In this document: positions 10,467 through 19,576 of the stretch, in pieces
Numbering within the stretch: position 1 is the first letter of the stretch
Layout: every line of letters starts with the position of its first letter
NCBI RefSeq assembly: GCF_001280005.1
Contig: NZ_LGDW01000467.1
Coordinates: 119,163-183,162 of the forward strand
Direction of reading: 5' to 3'
DNA from: Streptomyces sp. NRRL WC-3618
GTDB lineage: Bacteria; Actinomycetota; Actinomycetes; Streptomycetales; Streptomycetaceae
Length of the DNA: 64,000 nt
Made by a program: the position numbers and the translations under genes
Notes under the pieces: model-generated
Database searches by the model: none
What the model was told of the DNA's origin: nothing
What the model saw: only the letters and a program-made list of their open reading frames with translations

Positions 10467-11573
10467 TTACTCGGGCGACCGCGGCGGACTGACCGTCGTG
10501 CGCGGCGGACGGCGCTGCGAGGACGTCCGCACGATCAGTTCGGTCGGTATCACCTGCTCGACCGGGAGGTCCGAGTCGACGTTCTCGATGGCGTCGATCA
10601 GGAGTTGGACCACCGCCGTGCCGATGCGCCGGGGCTTCAGCGAGAGCGTGGTGATCGGCGGCTCCGTGTTGGCGTACACCGTGGACTCGCTGCAGCAGAC
10701 CAGCAGGAGGTCCTCCGGGACGCGCAGGCCGTAGCGGCGGGCCGCGGCCAGCAGGTCGGTGCCGTTCGGGTCGAAGAGGCCGTACACGGCGTCCGGGCGG
10801 TCCGGGCGGGCCAGCAGCCGGTCGGCGGCCACGGCGCCCGCGCACGGGTCGTGGGCCGGGTAGGACTCGTACACCGGGTCCTGGCCGACCCGCTCGCACC
10901 AGCTCAGGTAGGCCGTGGTGGACAGGTGGGTGTAGGTGTCGGTGGAGGTCCCCGTCAGGAGGCCGATGCGGCGGGCGCCGGCGGCGGCCAGATGGTCGAG
11001 GATGCCCAGGACCGCGGCCTCGTGGTCGTTGTCGACCCACGCGGTCACCGGGAGCGAGCCGGCCGGGCGGCCGTCGGAGACGACGGGCAGCCCCTGCCGG
11101 ACGAGTTCGCTGACCACTGGGTCATGGTCGGACGGGTCGATGACGACCGTGCCGTCCAGGGCGACGTTCGACCACACGTCGTGGCGCGAGGTCGCGGGGA
11201 GGATGACCAGGGCGTAGCCCCGGGCGAGCGCGGCCGAGGTGGCGGCCCTCGCCATCTCCGCGAAGTACGCGAACTCGGTGAAGGTGAAAGGTTCATCCCC
11301 GTACGTCGTCACGGTCAGGCCGATCAGTCCGGACTTTCCGGTACGGAGGGTTCGGGCCGCGGCCGACGGGCGATAGCCCAGCCGGTCGGCGACCTCGCGG
11401 ACATGGCGTCGGGTGGCGTCCGGGAGCCGGCCCTTTCCGTTGAGGGCGTCGGAGACGGTCGTGATCGAGACCCCGGCGGCGGCGGCCACGTCTCTGATGC
11501 CTGCCCGGCCCGGCCGGCTGGCTCGTCGGGTTGTCTCCGCGCGGCTCACCTGGTGCTTCCCTGCTGCTGTCAT
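10467..11573 (-). CDS. LacI-family transcriptional regulator
   Basis: 368 residues. Helix-turn-helix at about residues 25-47 (I-R-D-V-A-A-A-A-G-V-S-I-T-T-V-S-D-A-L-N-G), the hinge L-G-Y-R-P-S-A-A-A-R-T-L, then a periplasmic-binding-protein-like effector domain. LacI members usually repress sugar uptake or catabolic genes; no sugar gene is adjacent, so target and ligand are unknown. A 435-base region separates it from the divergent aminotransferase gene and contains inverted repeats that could be its operator. The ATG at 11573 avoids a 22-residue unconserved extension. Confidence 0.9.
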   Translation of the reverse strand: MTAAGKHQVSRAETTRRASRPGRAGIRDVAAAAGVSITTVSDALNGKGRLPDATRRHVREVADRLGYRPSAAARTLRTGKSGLIGLTVTTYGDEPFTFTEFAYFAEMARAATSAALARGYALVILPATSRHDVWSNVALDGTVVIDPSDHDPVVSELVRQGLPVVSDGRPAGSLPVTAWVDNDHEAAVLGILDHLAAAGARRIGLLTGTSTDTYTHLSTTAYLSWCERVGQDPVYESYPAHDPCAGAVAADRLLARPDRPDAVYGLFDPNGTDLLAAARRYGLRVPEDLLLVCCSESTVYANTEPPITTLSLKPRRIGTAVVQLLIDAIENVDSDLPVEQVIPTELIVRTSSQRRPPRTTVSPPRSPE

Positions 11574-12008
11574 GGCGAGCCGATAGTAGGGCTCATGCGG
11601 TGGGGTAGTGCGGACGCATATGCAGCCGTTGACAGGCACGTTTCTGCATGGTCAATCGTGATCAACTGCCTTAGAAAGAAAGTCAGTTGACTGATATTAC
11701 TGCCCTACCTGACTTGTCGGCGCGCATAGGCCTGCCAAGTGGCTGATGTCTCGAAGAGGTCTCAACTCACCTCTACGAGGGATGCGCGCCACGGCGTGAG
11801 CTACCGGCGCGTGCCGAAATGCACGATGCGCCCCCTGATTCGTACAACTTTGTACGGTGATAACCGGGCGCGGTGGGTGGGGAGCGTCTCGGGCGTGACC
11901 GACCCGTACGCGGCGACGCCGAATCCTCATAAGGTGAGGAGCATTGGAACCCGGTAGCCGGCAGCGGATGGCCGTCTTGAGCCGGTGGTGGTCGCGAGGA
12001 GGACTGCG
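11574..12008. other. 435-base divergent promoter region
   Basis: Separates the LacI-family gene and the aminotransferase gene. It contains a 7-2-7 inverted repeat at 11841-11856 and a short agtca/tgact repeat near 11682. An ORF at 11739-11957 has no recognisable features and is not called. Confidence 0.6.
11841..11856. promoter_or_regulatory. Candidate operator, 7-2-7 inverted repeat
   Basis: CGTACAA-CT-TTGTACG, a perfect 16-base dyad, 152 bases upstream of the aminotransferase start. Suitable for a dimeric repressor; the protein that binds it is not known. Confidence 0.4.
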
Positions 12009-13088
12009 GTGAGCGAGACAAGCCCCAAGCTGCGCGCCGAGCTGGAGGGTATCCCCACCTACAAGCCCGGCAGGCCGGCCGCGGCCGGCGGTCCGGTGGC
12101 CTACAAGCTGTCCTCGAACGAGAACCCGTATCCGCCGCTGCCCGGCGTACTGGAGACCGTGACGGCGGCGGCGGGGGCCTTCAACCGCTACCCGGACATG
12201 GCCTGTACGGAGCTCATGAGCGAACTGGCCGAACGTTTCGCCGTGCCGGTCTCCCATATCGCCACCGGCACCGGCTCGGTCGGTGTCGCACAGCAGCTGG
12301 TCCAGTCCACCAGTGGGCCCGGCGACGAGGTGATCTACGCCTGGCGCTCCTTCGAGGCCTATCCGATCATCACGCAGGTCAGTGGCGCCACGTCGGTCAA
12401 GGTCCCGTTGACGCCCGGGGATGTGCACGACCTCGACGCGATGGCGGACGCGATCACCGACCGGACCCGGCTGATCTTCGTCTGCAACCCCAACAACCCG
12501 ACCGGAACGGCCGTACGGGGGGCCGAGCTGGAGCGGTTCCTGGACCGGGTGCCCAGTGATGTGCTGGTGGTGCTGGACGAGGCCTACAAGGAGTTCGTCC
12601 GTGACATCGAGGTGCCGGACGGGGTCACGTTCTACCGCGACCGGCCGAACGTCTGTGTGCTGCGGACCTTCTCCAAGGCGTACGGCCTCGCCGGGCTCAG
12701 GGTCGGGTTCGCGATCGCGCACGAGCCGGTGGCGGCGGCGCTGCGCAAGACGGCCGTGCCGTTCGGGGTGAGCCAGCTCGCCCAGGACGCGGCGGTGGCC
12801 TCGCTGCGGGCCGAGGACGCGCTGCTCGGCCGGGTCGGCTCGCTGGTGATGGAGCGCGCGCGGGTGGTCGACGGTCTGCGCGGCCAGGGCTGGACGGTGC
12901 CCGACACCCAGGCGAACTTCGTATGGCTGCGGCTTGGGGAGCGCACGGTGGACTTCGCGGCGGTGTGCGAGCGGGCCGGGGTGGTCATTCGGCCGTTCCC
13001 TGGCGAGGGGGTCCGGGTAACGGTCGGCGAGGCCGAGGCGAACGACATCTTCCTGAAGGCCGCGGAGATGTTCCGCGAGGAGTTCTAG
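12009..13088 (+). CDS. HisC-like aminotransferase (aromatic/histidinol-phosphate type)
   Basis: 359 residues, fold type I PLP aminotransferase. Signature blocks: L-S-S-N-E-N-P-Y near the N-terminus, [14 protein letters not shown], and the PLP lysine K223 in [13 protein letters not shown]. Streptomyces carry a canonical hisC in the his operon, and this second copy is commonly annotated as putative phenylalanine/aromatic aminotransferase; the substrate cannot be settled here. The GTG at 12009 has GAGGAGGA five bases upstream. Transcription ends at a strong terminator at 13121. Confidence 0.88.
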   Translation: MSETSPKLRAELEGIPTYKPGRPAAAGGPVAYKLSSNENPYPPLPGVLETVTAAAGAFNRYPDMACTELMSELAERFAVPVSHIATGTGSVGVAQQLVQSTSGPGDEVIYAWRSFEAYPIITQVSGATSVKVPLTPGDVHDLDAMADAITDRTRLIFVCNPNNPTGTAVRGAELERFLDRVPSDVLVVLDEAYKEFVRDIEVPDGVTFYRDRPNVCVLRTFSKAYGLAGLRVGFAIAHEPVAAALRKTAVPFGVSQLAQDAAVASLRAEDALLGRVGSLVMERARVVDGLRGQGWTVPDTQANFVWLRLGERTVDFAAVCERAGVVIRPFPGEGVRVTVGEAEANDIFLKAAEMFREEF

Positions 13089-13120
13089 GACACTCCGGAG
13101 CCTGTCCGGCGGACCATGTG

Positions 13121-13155
13121 CGGCACGTCACTCAACCCGGGTGACGTGCCGTTTT
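13121..13155 (+). terminator. Rho-independent terminator after the aminotransferase gene
   Basis: Perfect 11-bp stem (13121-13131 with 13141-13151), 9-base loop, followed directly by TTTT at 13152-13155. It is 32 bases after the stop and separates this gene from cydA. Confidence 0.88.
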
Positions 13156-13243
13156 GCTGCCCGGGCGACCGTGAACCCCGCCCTCCGGGGCGGATGGAAG
13201 CTGTTTGGGTACCCCGCGTCTCCCGGGTCGAACGGACATGCGC

Positions 13244-13249
13244 CATAAT
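13244..13249 (+). promoter_or_regulatory. Possible -10 element of cydA
   Basis: CATAAT is close to TATAAT and lies just upstream of the Rex-type operator; the -35 is not clear. Overlap of operator and promoter would explain repression. Confidence 0.4.
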
Positions 13250-13250
13250 T

Positions 13251-13278
13251 GCTTGTGAATGTGAACGCGTTCACAAGC
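13251..13278. promoter_or_regulatory. Rex operator upstream of cydA
   Basis: TGTGAACGCGTTCACA at 13260-13275 is a perfect palindrome and fits the Rex operator described for the S. coelicolor cyd operon. A second, outer palindrome, GCTTGTGAA (13251-13259) and TTCACAAGC (13270-13278), overlaps it with its centre shifted by three bases. Rex binds when NAD+ is abundant and releases when NADH rises, switching on cytochrome bd when respiration is limited. It lies 79-106 bases upstream of the cydA GTG. Confidence 0.9.
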
Positions 13279-13356
13279 GCGTCCTGTTTGTCCCTCTCGT
13301 GCTGGTCGGCGACCGGGACGGACCGCCGCAATGATCACGGCTCGTAAGGAGGAGAT

Positions 13357-14865
13357 GTGGACATCGCTCTCGCGCCGGAGACTCTGGCCCGCTGGCAGTT
13401 CGGCATCACCACCGTCTACCACTTCCTGTTCGTCCCGCTGACGATCTCCCTCGCCGCGCTCACCGCCGGCCTGCAGACCGCCTGGGTCCGCACGGAGAAG
13501 GAGAAGTACCTCAGGGCCACGAAGTTCTGGGGCAAGCTCTTCCTGATCAACATCGCCATGGGTGTCGTCACCGGCATCGTGCAGGAGTTCCAGTTCGGTA
13601 TGAACTGGTCCGACTACTCGCGCTTCGTCGGCGATGTCTTCGGTGCCCCGCTGGCCTTCGAGGCGCTGATCGCCTTCTTCTTCGAGTCCACCTTCATCGG
13701 GCTGTGGATCTTCGGCTGGGACAAGCTGCCGAAGAAGATCCACCTTGCCTGCATCTGGATGGTCTCGATCGGCACGATCCTGTCGGCGTACTTCATCCTC
13801 GCGGCCAACTCCTGGATGCAGCACCCGGTCGGCTACCGGATCAACGAGCGGAAGGGCCGCGCCGAACTCACCGACTTCTGGCTGGTCCTCACCCAGAACA
13901 CCGCGCTGACCCAGGTCTTCCACACCCTCACAGCGGCCTTCCTCACGGGTGGCGCCTTCATGGTCGGCATCGCCGCCTTCCATCTGATGCGCGGCAAGCA
14001 CATCGAGGTGATGAAGACCTCGCTGCGGCTCGGCCTGGTCACCGTCGTCATCGGTGGTCTGCTGACCGCGGTCAGTGGTGACTTCCTCGGCAAGGTCATG
14101 TTCAAGCAGCAGCCGATGAAGATGGCCGCCGCCGAGGCCCTCTGGGACGGCGAGTCGCCCGCGCCCTTCTCCGTCTTCGCCTACGGTGACGTCGACGCCG
14201 GCCATAACAAGGTCGCCGTCGAGGTCCCGGGCCTGCTGTCCTTCCTCGCCAACGACGACTTCAGCTCGTACGTCCCGGGCATCAACGACGTCAACAAGGC
14301 TGAGCAGAAGAAGTTCGGGCCGGGCGACTACCGGCCCAACATCCCGGTCGCCTATTGGGGCTTCCGCTGGATGATCGGCTTCGGCATGACGTCCTTCGCG
14401 ATCGGGCTGGCCGGACTCTGGCTGACCCGCAAGAGGTTCATGCTGCCGCAGCATCTGCGGGTCGGCGACGACGAGGTGCCGCACCTCTCGCTGCTGCCCG
14501 GGAAGGCACTCGGCCCGACGCTCACCAAGTGGTACTGGCGCATCGCCGTCCTCACGTTGGGATTCCCGCTGATCGCCAGTTCCTGGGGCTGGATCTTCAC
14601 CGAGATGGGCCGTCAGCCGTGGGTCGTGTACGGCATCTTCCAGACCCGGGACGCGGTCTCCCCCGGCGTCTCGCAGGGGGAGATCCTCACCTCGATGATC
14701 GTCTTCACCTCGCTCTACGCGATTCTCGCCGTCATCGAGGTCAAGCTCCTCGTGAAGTACGTCAAGGCGGGGCCGCCCGAACTGACCGAGGCCGACCTCA
14801 ACCCGCCCACGAAGATCGGCGGCGACCCACAGGACGCCGACAAGCCGATGGCCTTCTCCTACTAG
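13357..14865 (+). CDS. cydA: Cytochrome bd oxidase subunit I
   Basis: 502 residues with nine or so membrane helices. Subunit I holds the three haems and the quinol site of the high-affinity terminal oxidase. Landmarks: H22 in the first helix (haem ligand in the family), E77 in Q-E-F-Q-F-G-M-N-W, H189 in F-H-T-L-T-A-A-F, and E-M-G-R-Q-P-W around residue 416. The Q-loop is short, the common form outside enterobacteria. The GTG start follows AAGGAGGAGAT. It is first in the cydA-cydB-cydCD operon under the Rex operator. Confidence 0.97.
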   Translation: MDIALAPETLARWQFGITTVYHFLFVPLTISLAALTAGLQTAWVRTEKEKYLRATKFWGKLFLINIAMGVVTGIVQEFQFGMNWSDYSRFVGDVFGAPLAFEALIAFFFESTFIGLWIFGWDKLPKKIHLACIWMVSIGTILSAYFILAANSWMQHPVGYRINERKGRAELTDFWLVLTQNTALTQVFHTLTAAFLTGGAFMVGIAAFHLMRGKHIEVMKTSLRLGLVTVVIGGLLTAVSGDFLGKVMFKQQPMKMAAAEALWDGESPAPFSVFAYGDVDAGHNKVAVEVPGLLSFLANDDFSSYVPGINDVNKAEQKKFGPGDYRPNIPVAYWGFRWMIGFGMTSFAIGLAGLWLTRKRFMLPQHLRVGDDEVPHLSLLPGKALGPTLTKWYWRIAVLTLGFPLIASSWGWIFTEMGRQPWVVYGIFQTRDAVSPGVSQGEILTSMIVFTSLYAILAVIEVKLLVKYVKAGPPELTEADLNPPTKIGGDPQDADKPMAFSY

Positions 14866-14886
14866 GCCCAGGGAGCTGGAATCGCC

Positions 14887-15891
14887 ATGGAACTTCACGA
14901 CGTCTGGTTCGTCCTCATCGCCGTCCTGTGGACCGGCTACTTCTTCCTGGAGGGCTTCGACTTCGGGGTCGGTGTCCTCACCAAGCTGCTCGCCCGTGAC
15001 CGGGCCGAGAAGCGGGTCCTCATCAACACCATCGGGCCCGTCTGGGACGGCAACGAGGTGTGGCTGCTCTCGGCGGGCGGTGCGACCTTCGCCGCCTTCC
15101 CCGAGTGGTACGCCACCCTCTTCTCCGGTTTCTATCTGCCGCTGCTGCTCATCCTGGTGTGCCTGATCGTGCGGGGCGTCGCCTTCGAGTACCGCGTGAA
15201 GCGGCCCGAGGAGAACTGGCAGCGCAACTGGGAGACCGCGATCTTCTGGACCTCGCTCCTCCCGGCGTTCCTCTGGGGCGTGGCCTTCGCCAACATCGTG
15301 CGCGGGGTGAAGATCGACGCGGACTTCGAGTACGTCGGCACTCTCGCCGACCTGCTCAACCCGTACGCCCTGCTCGGCGGCCTGGTCACCCTGTCGCTGT
15401 TCACCTTCCACGGCACGGTGTTCGTCGGTCTCAAGACCGTCGGGGCCATACGGGAACGGGCCCGGAAGCTGGCGGTGCGCGTCGGTCTCCTTGCCGCGGT
15501 CGTCGCGCTCGTGTTCCTGAGCTGGACTCAGGCAGACAAGGGCGACAGCGGCTCCCTGGCCGCGGCGATCGTGGCCGTGCTCGCCCTCGTCGCCGCTCTG
15601 GGGGCGGCCTGGAAGGGGCGTGAGGGCTGGGCGTTCGCGTTCTCCGGGGTCACCATCGTGGCAGCCGTCGCGATGCTGTTCCTGACGCTCTTCCCGAACG
15701 TCATGCCGTCCTCGCTCAACGCGGACTGGAACCTCACGGTCACCAACGCCTCGTCGAGCCCGTACACGCTGAAGATCATGACGTGGTGTGCGGGGATCGC
15801 CACCCCCGTGGTCCTGCTCTACCAGGGCTGGACGTACTGGGTGTTCCGCAAGCGGATCGGCACGCAGCACCTCGCCGACGCCGCGCACTGA
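14887..15891 (+). CDS. cydB: Cytochrome bd oxidase subunit II
   Basis: 334 residues with about eight membrane helices. It pairs with CydA and is needed for assembly and haem stability. Family blocks are visible: W-T-G-Y-F-F-L-E-G-F-D-F-G-V-G, the stretch G-P-V-W-D-G-N-E-V-W, and R-G-V-A-F-E-Y-R near residue 98. Starts 21 bases after the cydA stop with a gggagctgga ribosome binding site; clearly the same operon. The stop is followed 15 bases later by a 50-bp perfect palindrome containing parS. Confidence 0.97.
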   Translation: MELHDVWFVLIAVLWTGYFFLEGFDFGVGVLTKLLARDRAEKRVLINTIGPVWDGNEVWLLSAGGATFAAFPEWYATLFSGFYLPLLLILVCLIVRGVAFEYRVKRPEENWQRNWETAIFWTSLLPAFLWGVAFANIVRGVKIDADFEYVGTLADLLNPYALLGGLVTLSLFTFHGTVFVGLKTVGAIRERARKLAVRVGLLAAVVALVFLSWTQADKGDSGSLAAAIVAVLALVAALGAAWKGREGWAFAFSGVTIVAAVAMLFLTLFPNVMPSSLNADWNLTVTNASSSPYTLKIMTWCAGIATPVVLLYQGWTYWVFRKRIGTQHLADAAH

Positions 15892-15906
15892 GTCGTCTTT
15901 GTCTGT

Positions 15907-15956
15907 GGAGGACGGGTTCGCGATGTTTCACGTGAAACATCGCGAACCCGTCCTCC
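15907..15956. repeat. 50-bp perfect palindrome with parS at its centre
   Basis: The 25-base arm 15907-15931 is exactly complementary to 15932-15956, with no loop. The central 14 bases (15925-15938) are a perfect parS, GTTTCACGTGAAAC. It sits 15 bases after cydB and 23 bases before the likely cydCD start. As RNA it would form a very stable hairpin that could attenuate or terminate between cydB and cydCD; as DNA it is a ParB site. Confidence 0.9.
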
Positions 15957-15972
15957 CTGGACCGAAGGGCAT

Positions 15973-15986
15973 GTTTCACGTGAAAC
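15973..15986. promoter_or_regulatory. parS (perfect), overlapping the cydCD start
   Basis: A second perfect GTTTCACGTGAAAC, centred 48 bases after the one in the palindrome. It includes the GTG at 15980 that is the likely cydCD start codon. Confidence 0.88.
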
Positions 15987-18900
15987 CAATCGATCCGCGG
16001 CTCCTCAGGTACGCCGGCGCCACGCGCCGTTTCCTGCTGGCGGTCGTCGGCCTCGGTGCCGTCGGCGCGGGGCTGGTCGTCGCGCAGGCGATGCTCATCG
16101 CCGAGGTGGTGGTCGGCGCTTTCCAGCACGGACTGTCGGTCACTGAACTCCGTACCCCCCTTCTGCTGTTGGTGGCCGTCGCCGGTGGCCGGGCGGTGGT
16201 CTCCTGGCTCACTGAGCTGGCCGCGCACCGAACGAGCGCGGCGGTGAAGTCGGAGCTGCGCGGACGGTTGCTGGAACGGGCCGTCGCCCTCGGGCCCGAA
16301 TGGCTCGCCGGACAGCGGACCGGGTCGTTGGTCGCCCTCGCGACACGGGGAGTCGACGCGCTCGACGACTACTTCTCGCGCTATCTGCCGCAGTTGGGAC
16401 TCGCGGTCGTGGTGCCCGTCGCTGTGCTGGCGCGGATCGTCACCGAGGACTGGGTGTCGGCAGCGATCATCGTCGGCACCCTGCCGCTCATTCCGGTCTT
16501 CATGGTGCTGATCGGCTGGGCCACGCAGTCCCACATGGACCGTCAGTGGCGGCTGCTGTCCCGGCTGTCGGGCCACTTCCTCGATGTCGTGGCGGGGCTG
16601 CCGACGCTGAAGGTGTTCGGCCGGGCCAAGGCGCAGGCCGAGTCGATCCGGCGGATCACCGGTGAGTACCGGCAGGCGACGATGCGAACCCTGCGCATCG
16701 CCTTCATCTCGTCCTTCGCGCTGGAACTGCTGGCGACGCTGTCCGTCGCGCTGGTCGCGGTGACCATCGGTATGCGGCTCGTGCACGGCGAGATGGACCT
16801 GTACATCGGGCTGGTCGTTCTCATCCTCGCGCCCGAGGCGTATCTGCCGCTGCGACAGGTGGGCGCCCAGTTCCACGCGGCGGCCGAGGGGCTGGCCGCG
16901 GCCGAGGAGATCTTCGCCGTCCTGGAGACTCCCGTTCCCGAGTCCGGGACCGGGACGGTTCCCGAGGGCGGGGTGGCCTTCGAGGGCGTGACGGTCCGGT
17001 ATCCCGGGCGGTCGGCGGACGCGGTGACGGACGCGTCCTTCGCTGTCGAGGCCGGCGAGACCGTCGCGCTCGTCGGGGCGAGCGGTGCGGGCAAGTCGAC
17101 GCTGCTGCACGCGCTGCTCGGGTTCGTGCGCCCGACGGAAGGGCGGGTGACGGTCGGGGGCACCGACCTCGCCGGCCTGGATCTGGAGCAGTGGCGTTCG
17201 CGGGTGGCCTGGGTGCCCCAGCGGCCGCATCTGTTCGCCGGGTCGATCGCCGAGAACGTACGGCTGGCCCGGCCCGACGCCGACGACACCGCCGTACGGA
17301 GGGCACTGGCCGACGCCGGTGCGCTGGAGTTCGTGGAGGCGCTCCCCGAGGGCATCGACGCGGTGCTCGGCGAGGACGGGGCCGGGCTCTCCGCCGGGCA
17401 GCGGCAACGGCTGGCGCTGGCCCGGGCGTTCCTCGCGGACCGGCCCGTGCTGCTGCTCGACGAGCCGACGGCCGCGCTGGACGGGGAGACCGAGGCCGAG
17501 GTCGTGGCCGCCGTACGGCGGCTGGCCGTCGGGCGGACGGTGCTGCTGGTCGTGCATCGGCCTGCGCTGCTGGGAGTGGCGGACCGGGTGGTGCGGCTGG
17601 AGGAGGCCGTCCGGCCCGCGCACCTGCCTGATTCTGGGCAGGCCGGGGGTTCCTTCGGCGGTGACGGGCTCGTGGTGGGCGGCTCGCGGGACGCACATCT
17701 CCCTGTGCTCGACGAGGAAGAACTCGTACCCGGCGCTCCCTCGGAGCGTCTCGGTGTGCTCACGCGGGTGCGGGCCACGTCCGGGGCCCGGCGCGGGCGG
17801 CTCGCCCTCGCGCTGCTGCTCGGGAGTCTCGCGCTCGGCAGCGCTGTCGGGCTCATGGCGACCTCCGGGTGGCTCATCTCACGGGCCTCGCAGCAGCCGC
17901 CGGTGCTCTACCTGATGGTCGCGGTGACGGCCACGCGGGCCTTCGGGATCGGGCGGGCCGTCTTCCGGTACGCCGAGCGGCTGGTGTCGCACGACGCCGT
18001 GCTGAGGATGCTCGCCGACACCCGGGTGGCCGTCTACCGGCGCCTGGAGAGGCTGGCGCCCGTCGGGCTGCGTACGACCAGGCGCGGCGACCTGCTGTCG
18101 CGGCTCGTCGCCGACGTGGACGCCCTCCAGGACTACTGGCTGCGCTGGCTGCTGCCCGCCGGGGCCGCCCTTGTCGTCTCCGCCGCCTCCGTCGGGTTCA
18201 CGGCGTGGCTGCTGCCGGAGGCCGGCGCCGTCCTCGCCGCCGGGCTGCTCGCGGCCGGCGTCGGCGTCCCCCTCGTGACCAGTGCCGTGGCACGGCGCAC
18301 GGAACGCAGGCTCGCCCCGGCCCGCGGGGCGCTCGCCACCCGGGTGACCGACCTGCTGACCGGAACCGCCGAGTCGACGGTCGCGGGCGCCCTGAACGGA
18401 CGTACCGAGCAGGTGCGGCGGGCCGACTCGGCGCTCACCCGGATCACCTCGCGCGCCGCCACGGCCACCGCGCTCGGCGACGCGCTCACCGCGCTGCTGT
18501 CCGGACTGACCGTGGCCGCCACCGCCCTCGTGGCTGCCCAAGGAGTCGCCGACGGGCGGCTCGACGGAGTGGCGACGGCTGTTGTCGTCCTCACTCCCCT
18601 GGCCGCCTTCGAGGCCGTCCTCGGGCTGCCGCTCGCTGTCCGGTACCGGCAGCGGGTGCGCAGGAGCGGGGAGCGCGTGTACGAGGTCCTGGACGCGCCC
18701 GAGCCCGTACGCGAACCCGAAGTGCCGCTCCCCGCACCGCTGTCGCCCTTCCCGGTCGTCGTCAGGGAGCTGGCCGCCCGCCATGCCGGACAGGACCGGG
18801 ACGCGCTCGCCTGCCTCGACCTCACCCTCCACGAAGGGCGCCGGATCGCCGTCGTCGGCCCGTCAGGCTCGGGCAAGACGACCCTCGCGCAGGTGCTCCT

Positions 18901-19507
18901 GCGGTTCCTGGACGCGGACGCCGGCGCCTACACGCTGGGCGGCGTCGACGCGTACGCGTTGGACGGCGACGACGTACGGCGGCTGGTCGGGCTGTGCGCC
19001 CAGGACGCGCACCTCTTCGACAGCTCCGTGCGCGAGAACCTGCTGCTGGCGAAGAAGGACGCGACCGAGGCCGACCTGCGCGGCGCCCTCGCGCGGGCGC
19101 GGCTCCTCGAGTGGGCCGAGTCGCTGCCGGAGGGCCTCGACACGCTGGTCGGCGAGCACGGGGCGCGGCTTTCCGGCGGGCAGCGGCAGCGGCTGGCGCT
19201 CGCCAGGGCGCTGCTCGCGGACTTCCCGGTGCTCGTGCTCGACGAACCCGCCGAACACCTCGACCTGCCGACCGCCGACGCGCTCACCGCGGATCTGCTG
19301 GCCGCGACCGAGGGCCGGACGACGCTGCTCATCACCCACCGGCTGGCCGGTCTCGACACCGTGGACGAGGTGCTCGTGCTCGACGGAGGGCACGTCGTGC
19401 AGCGGGGGACGTACGCGGAACTGGTCGCCGTGGACGGGCCGCTGCGGGGGATGGCAGAACGGGAGGCGGAGTCCGAGCAACTGGCGTCGGCAGCGGCGGT
19501 GCGGTGA
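15980..19507 (+). CDS. cydCD: Fused CydDC heterodimeric-type ABC transporter
   Basis: About 1175 residues, two ABC half-transporters in one chain, the form usual in Streptomyces. Each half has a six-helix membrane domain and an ATPase domain: Walker A lysines K372 (G-A-S-G-A-G-K-S-T) and K966 (G-P-S-G-S-G-K-T-T), signatures L-S-A-G-Q and L-S-G-G-Q, and Walker B L-L-L-D-E-P and L-V-L-D-E-P. CydDC exports thiols (cysteine/glutathione in E. coli) and binds haem; it is required to assemble cytochrome bd. ATG 15971 and GTG 15980 are both in frame; GTG is favoured because GAAGGG ends 10 bases before it but only one base before the ATG. The longer open frame upstream merely reads through the palindrome. 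Confidence 0.95.
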   Translation: MKPIDPRLLRYAGATRRFLLAVVGLGAVGAGLVVAQAMLIAEVVVGAFQHGLSVTELRTPLLLLVAVAGGRAVVSWLTELAAHRTSAAVKSELRGRLLERAVALGPEWLAGQRTGSLVALATRGVDALDDYFSRYLPQLGLAVVVPVAVLARIVTEDWVSAAIIVGTLPLIPVFMVLIGWATQSHMDRQWRLLSRLSGHFLDVVAGLPTLKVFGRAKAQAESIRRITGEYRQATMRTLRIAFISSFALELLATLSVALVAVTIGMRLVHGEMDLYIGLVVLILAPEAYLPLRQVGAQFHAAAEGLAAAEEIFAVLETPVPESGTGTVPEGGVAFEGVTVRYPGRSADAVTDASFAVEAGETVALVGASGAGKSTLLHALLGFVRPTEGRVTVGGTDLAGLDLEQWRSRVAWVPQRPHLFAGSIAENVRLARPDADDTAVRRALADAGALEFVEALPEGIDAVLGEDGAGLSAGQRQRLALARAFLADRPVLLLDEPTAALDGETEAEVVAAVRRLAVGRTVLLVVHRPALLGVADRVVRLEEAVRPAHLPDSGQAGGSFGGDGLVVGGSRDAHLPVLDEEELVPGAPSERLGVLTRVRATSGARRGRLALALLLGSLALGSAVGLMATSGWLISRASQQPPVLYLMVAVTATRAFGIGRAVFRYAERLVSHDAVLRMLADTRVAVYRRLERLAPVGLRTTRRGDLLSRLVADVDALQDYWLRWLLPAGAALVVSAASVGFTAWLLPEAGAVLAAGLLAAGVGVPLVTSAVARRTERRLAPARGALATRVTDLLTGTAESTVAGALNGRTEQVRRADSALTRITSRAATATALGDALTALLSGLTVAATALVAAQGVADGRLDGVATAVVVLTPLAAFEAVLGLPLAVRYRQRVRRSGERVYEVLDAPEPVREPEVPLPAPLSPFPVVVRELAARHAGQDRDALACLDLTLHEGRRIAVVGPSGSGKTTLAQVLLRFLDADAGAYTLGGVDAYALDGDDVRRLVGLCAQDAHLFDSSVRENLLLAKKDATEADLRGALARARLLEWAESLPEGLDTLVGEHGARLSGGQRQRLALARALLADFPVLVLDEPAEHLDLPTADALTADLLAATEGRTTLLITHRLAGLDTVDEVLVLDGGHVVQRGTYAELVAVDGPLRGMAEREAESEQLASAAAVR

Positions 19508-19576
19508 TCCCCTGCCCGTCACGGGTTCCGCCAACTCGACTTTCGCGGGCAAAGAGTACTTATTAGGCATCGAGGG

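Noticed and set aside
11739..11957. 72-residue ORF in the LacI/aminotransferase gap
   Set aside because: No ribosome binding site, no family features, lies over an inverted repeat.
13132..15888. 918-codon open frame antisense to cydA/cydB
   Set aside because: High-GC third-position shadow of cydA and cydB; low-complexity Glu/Asp/Gly/Arg composition and no motifs.
15788..15970. In-frame upstream extension of cydCD
   Set aside because: Reads through the end of cydB and the palindrome; no ribosome binding site. The repeated M-F-H-V-K peptides come from the parS sequences.
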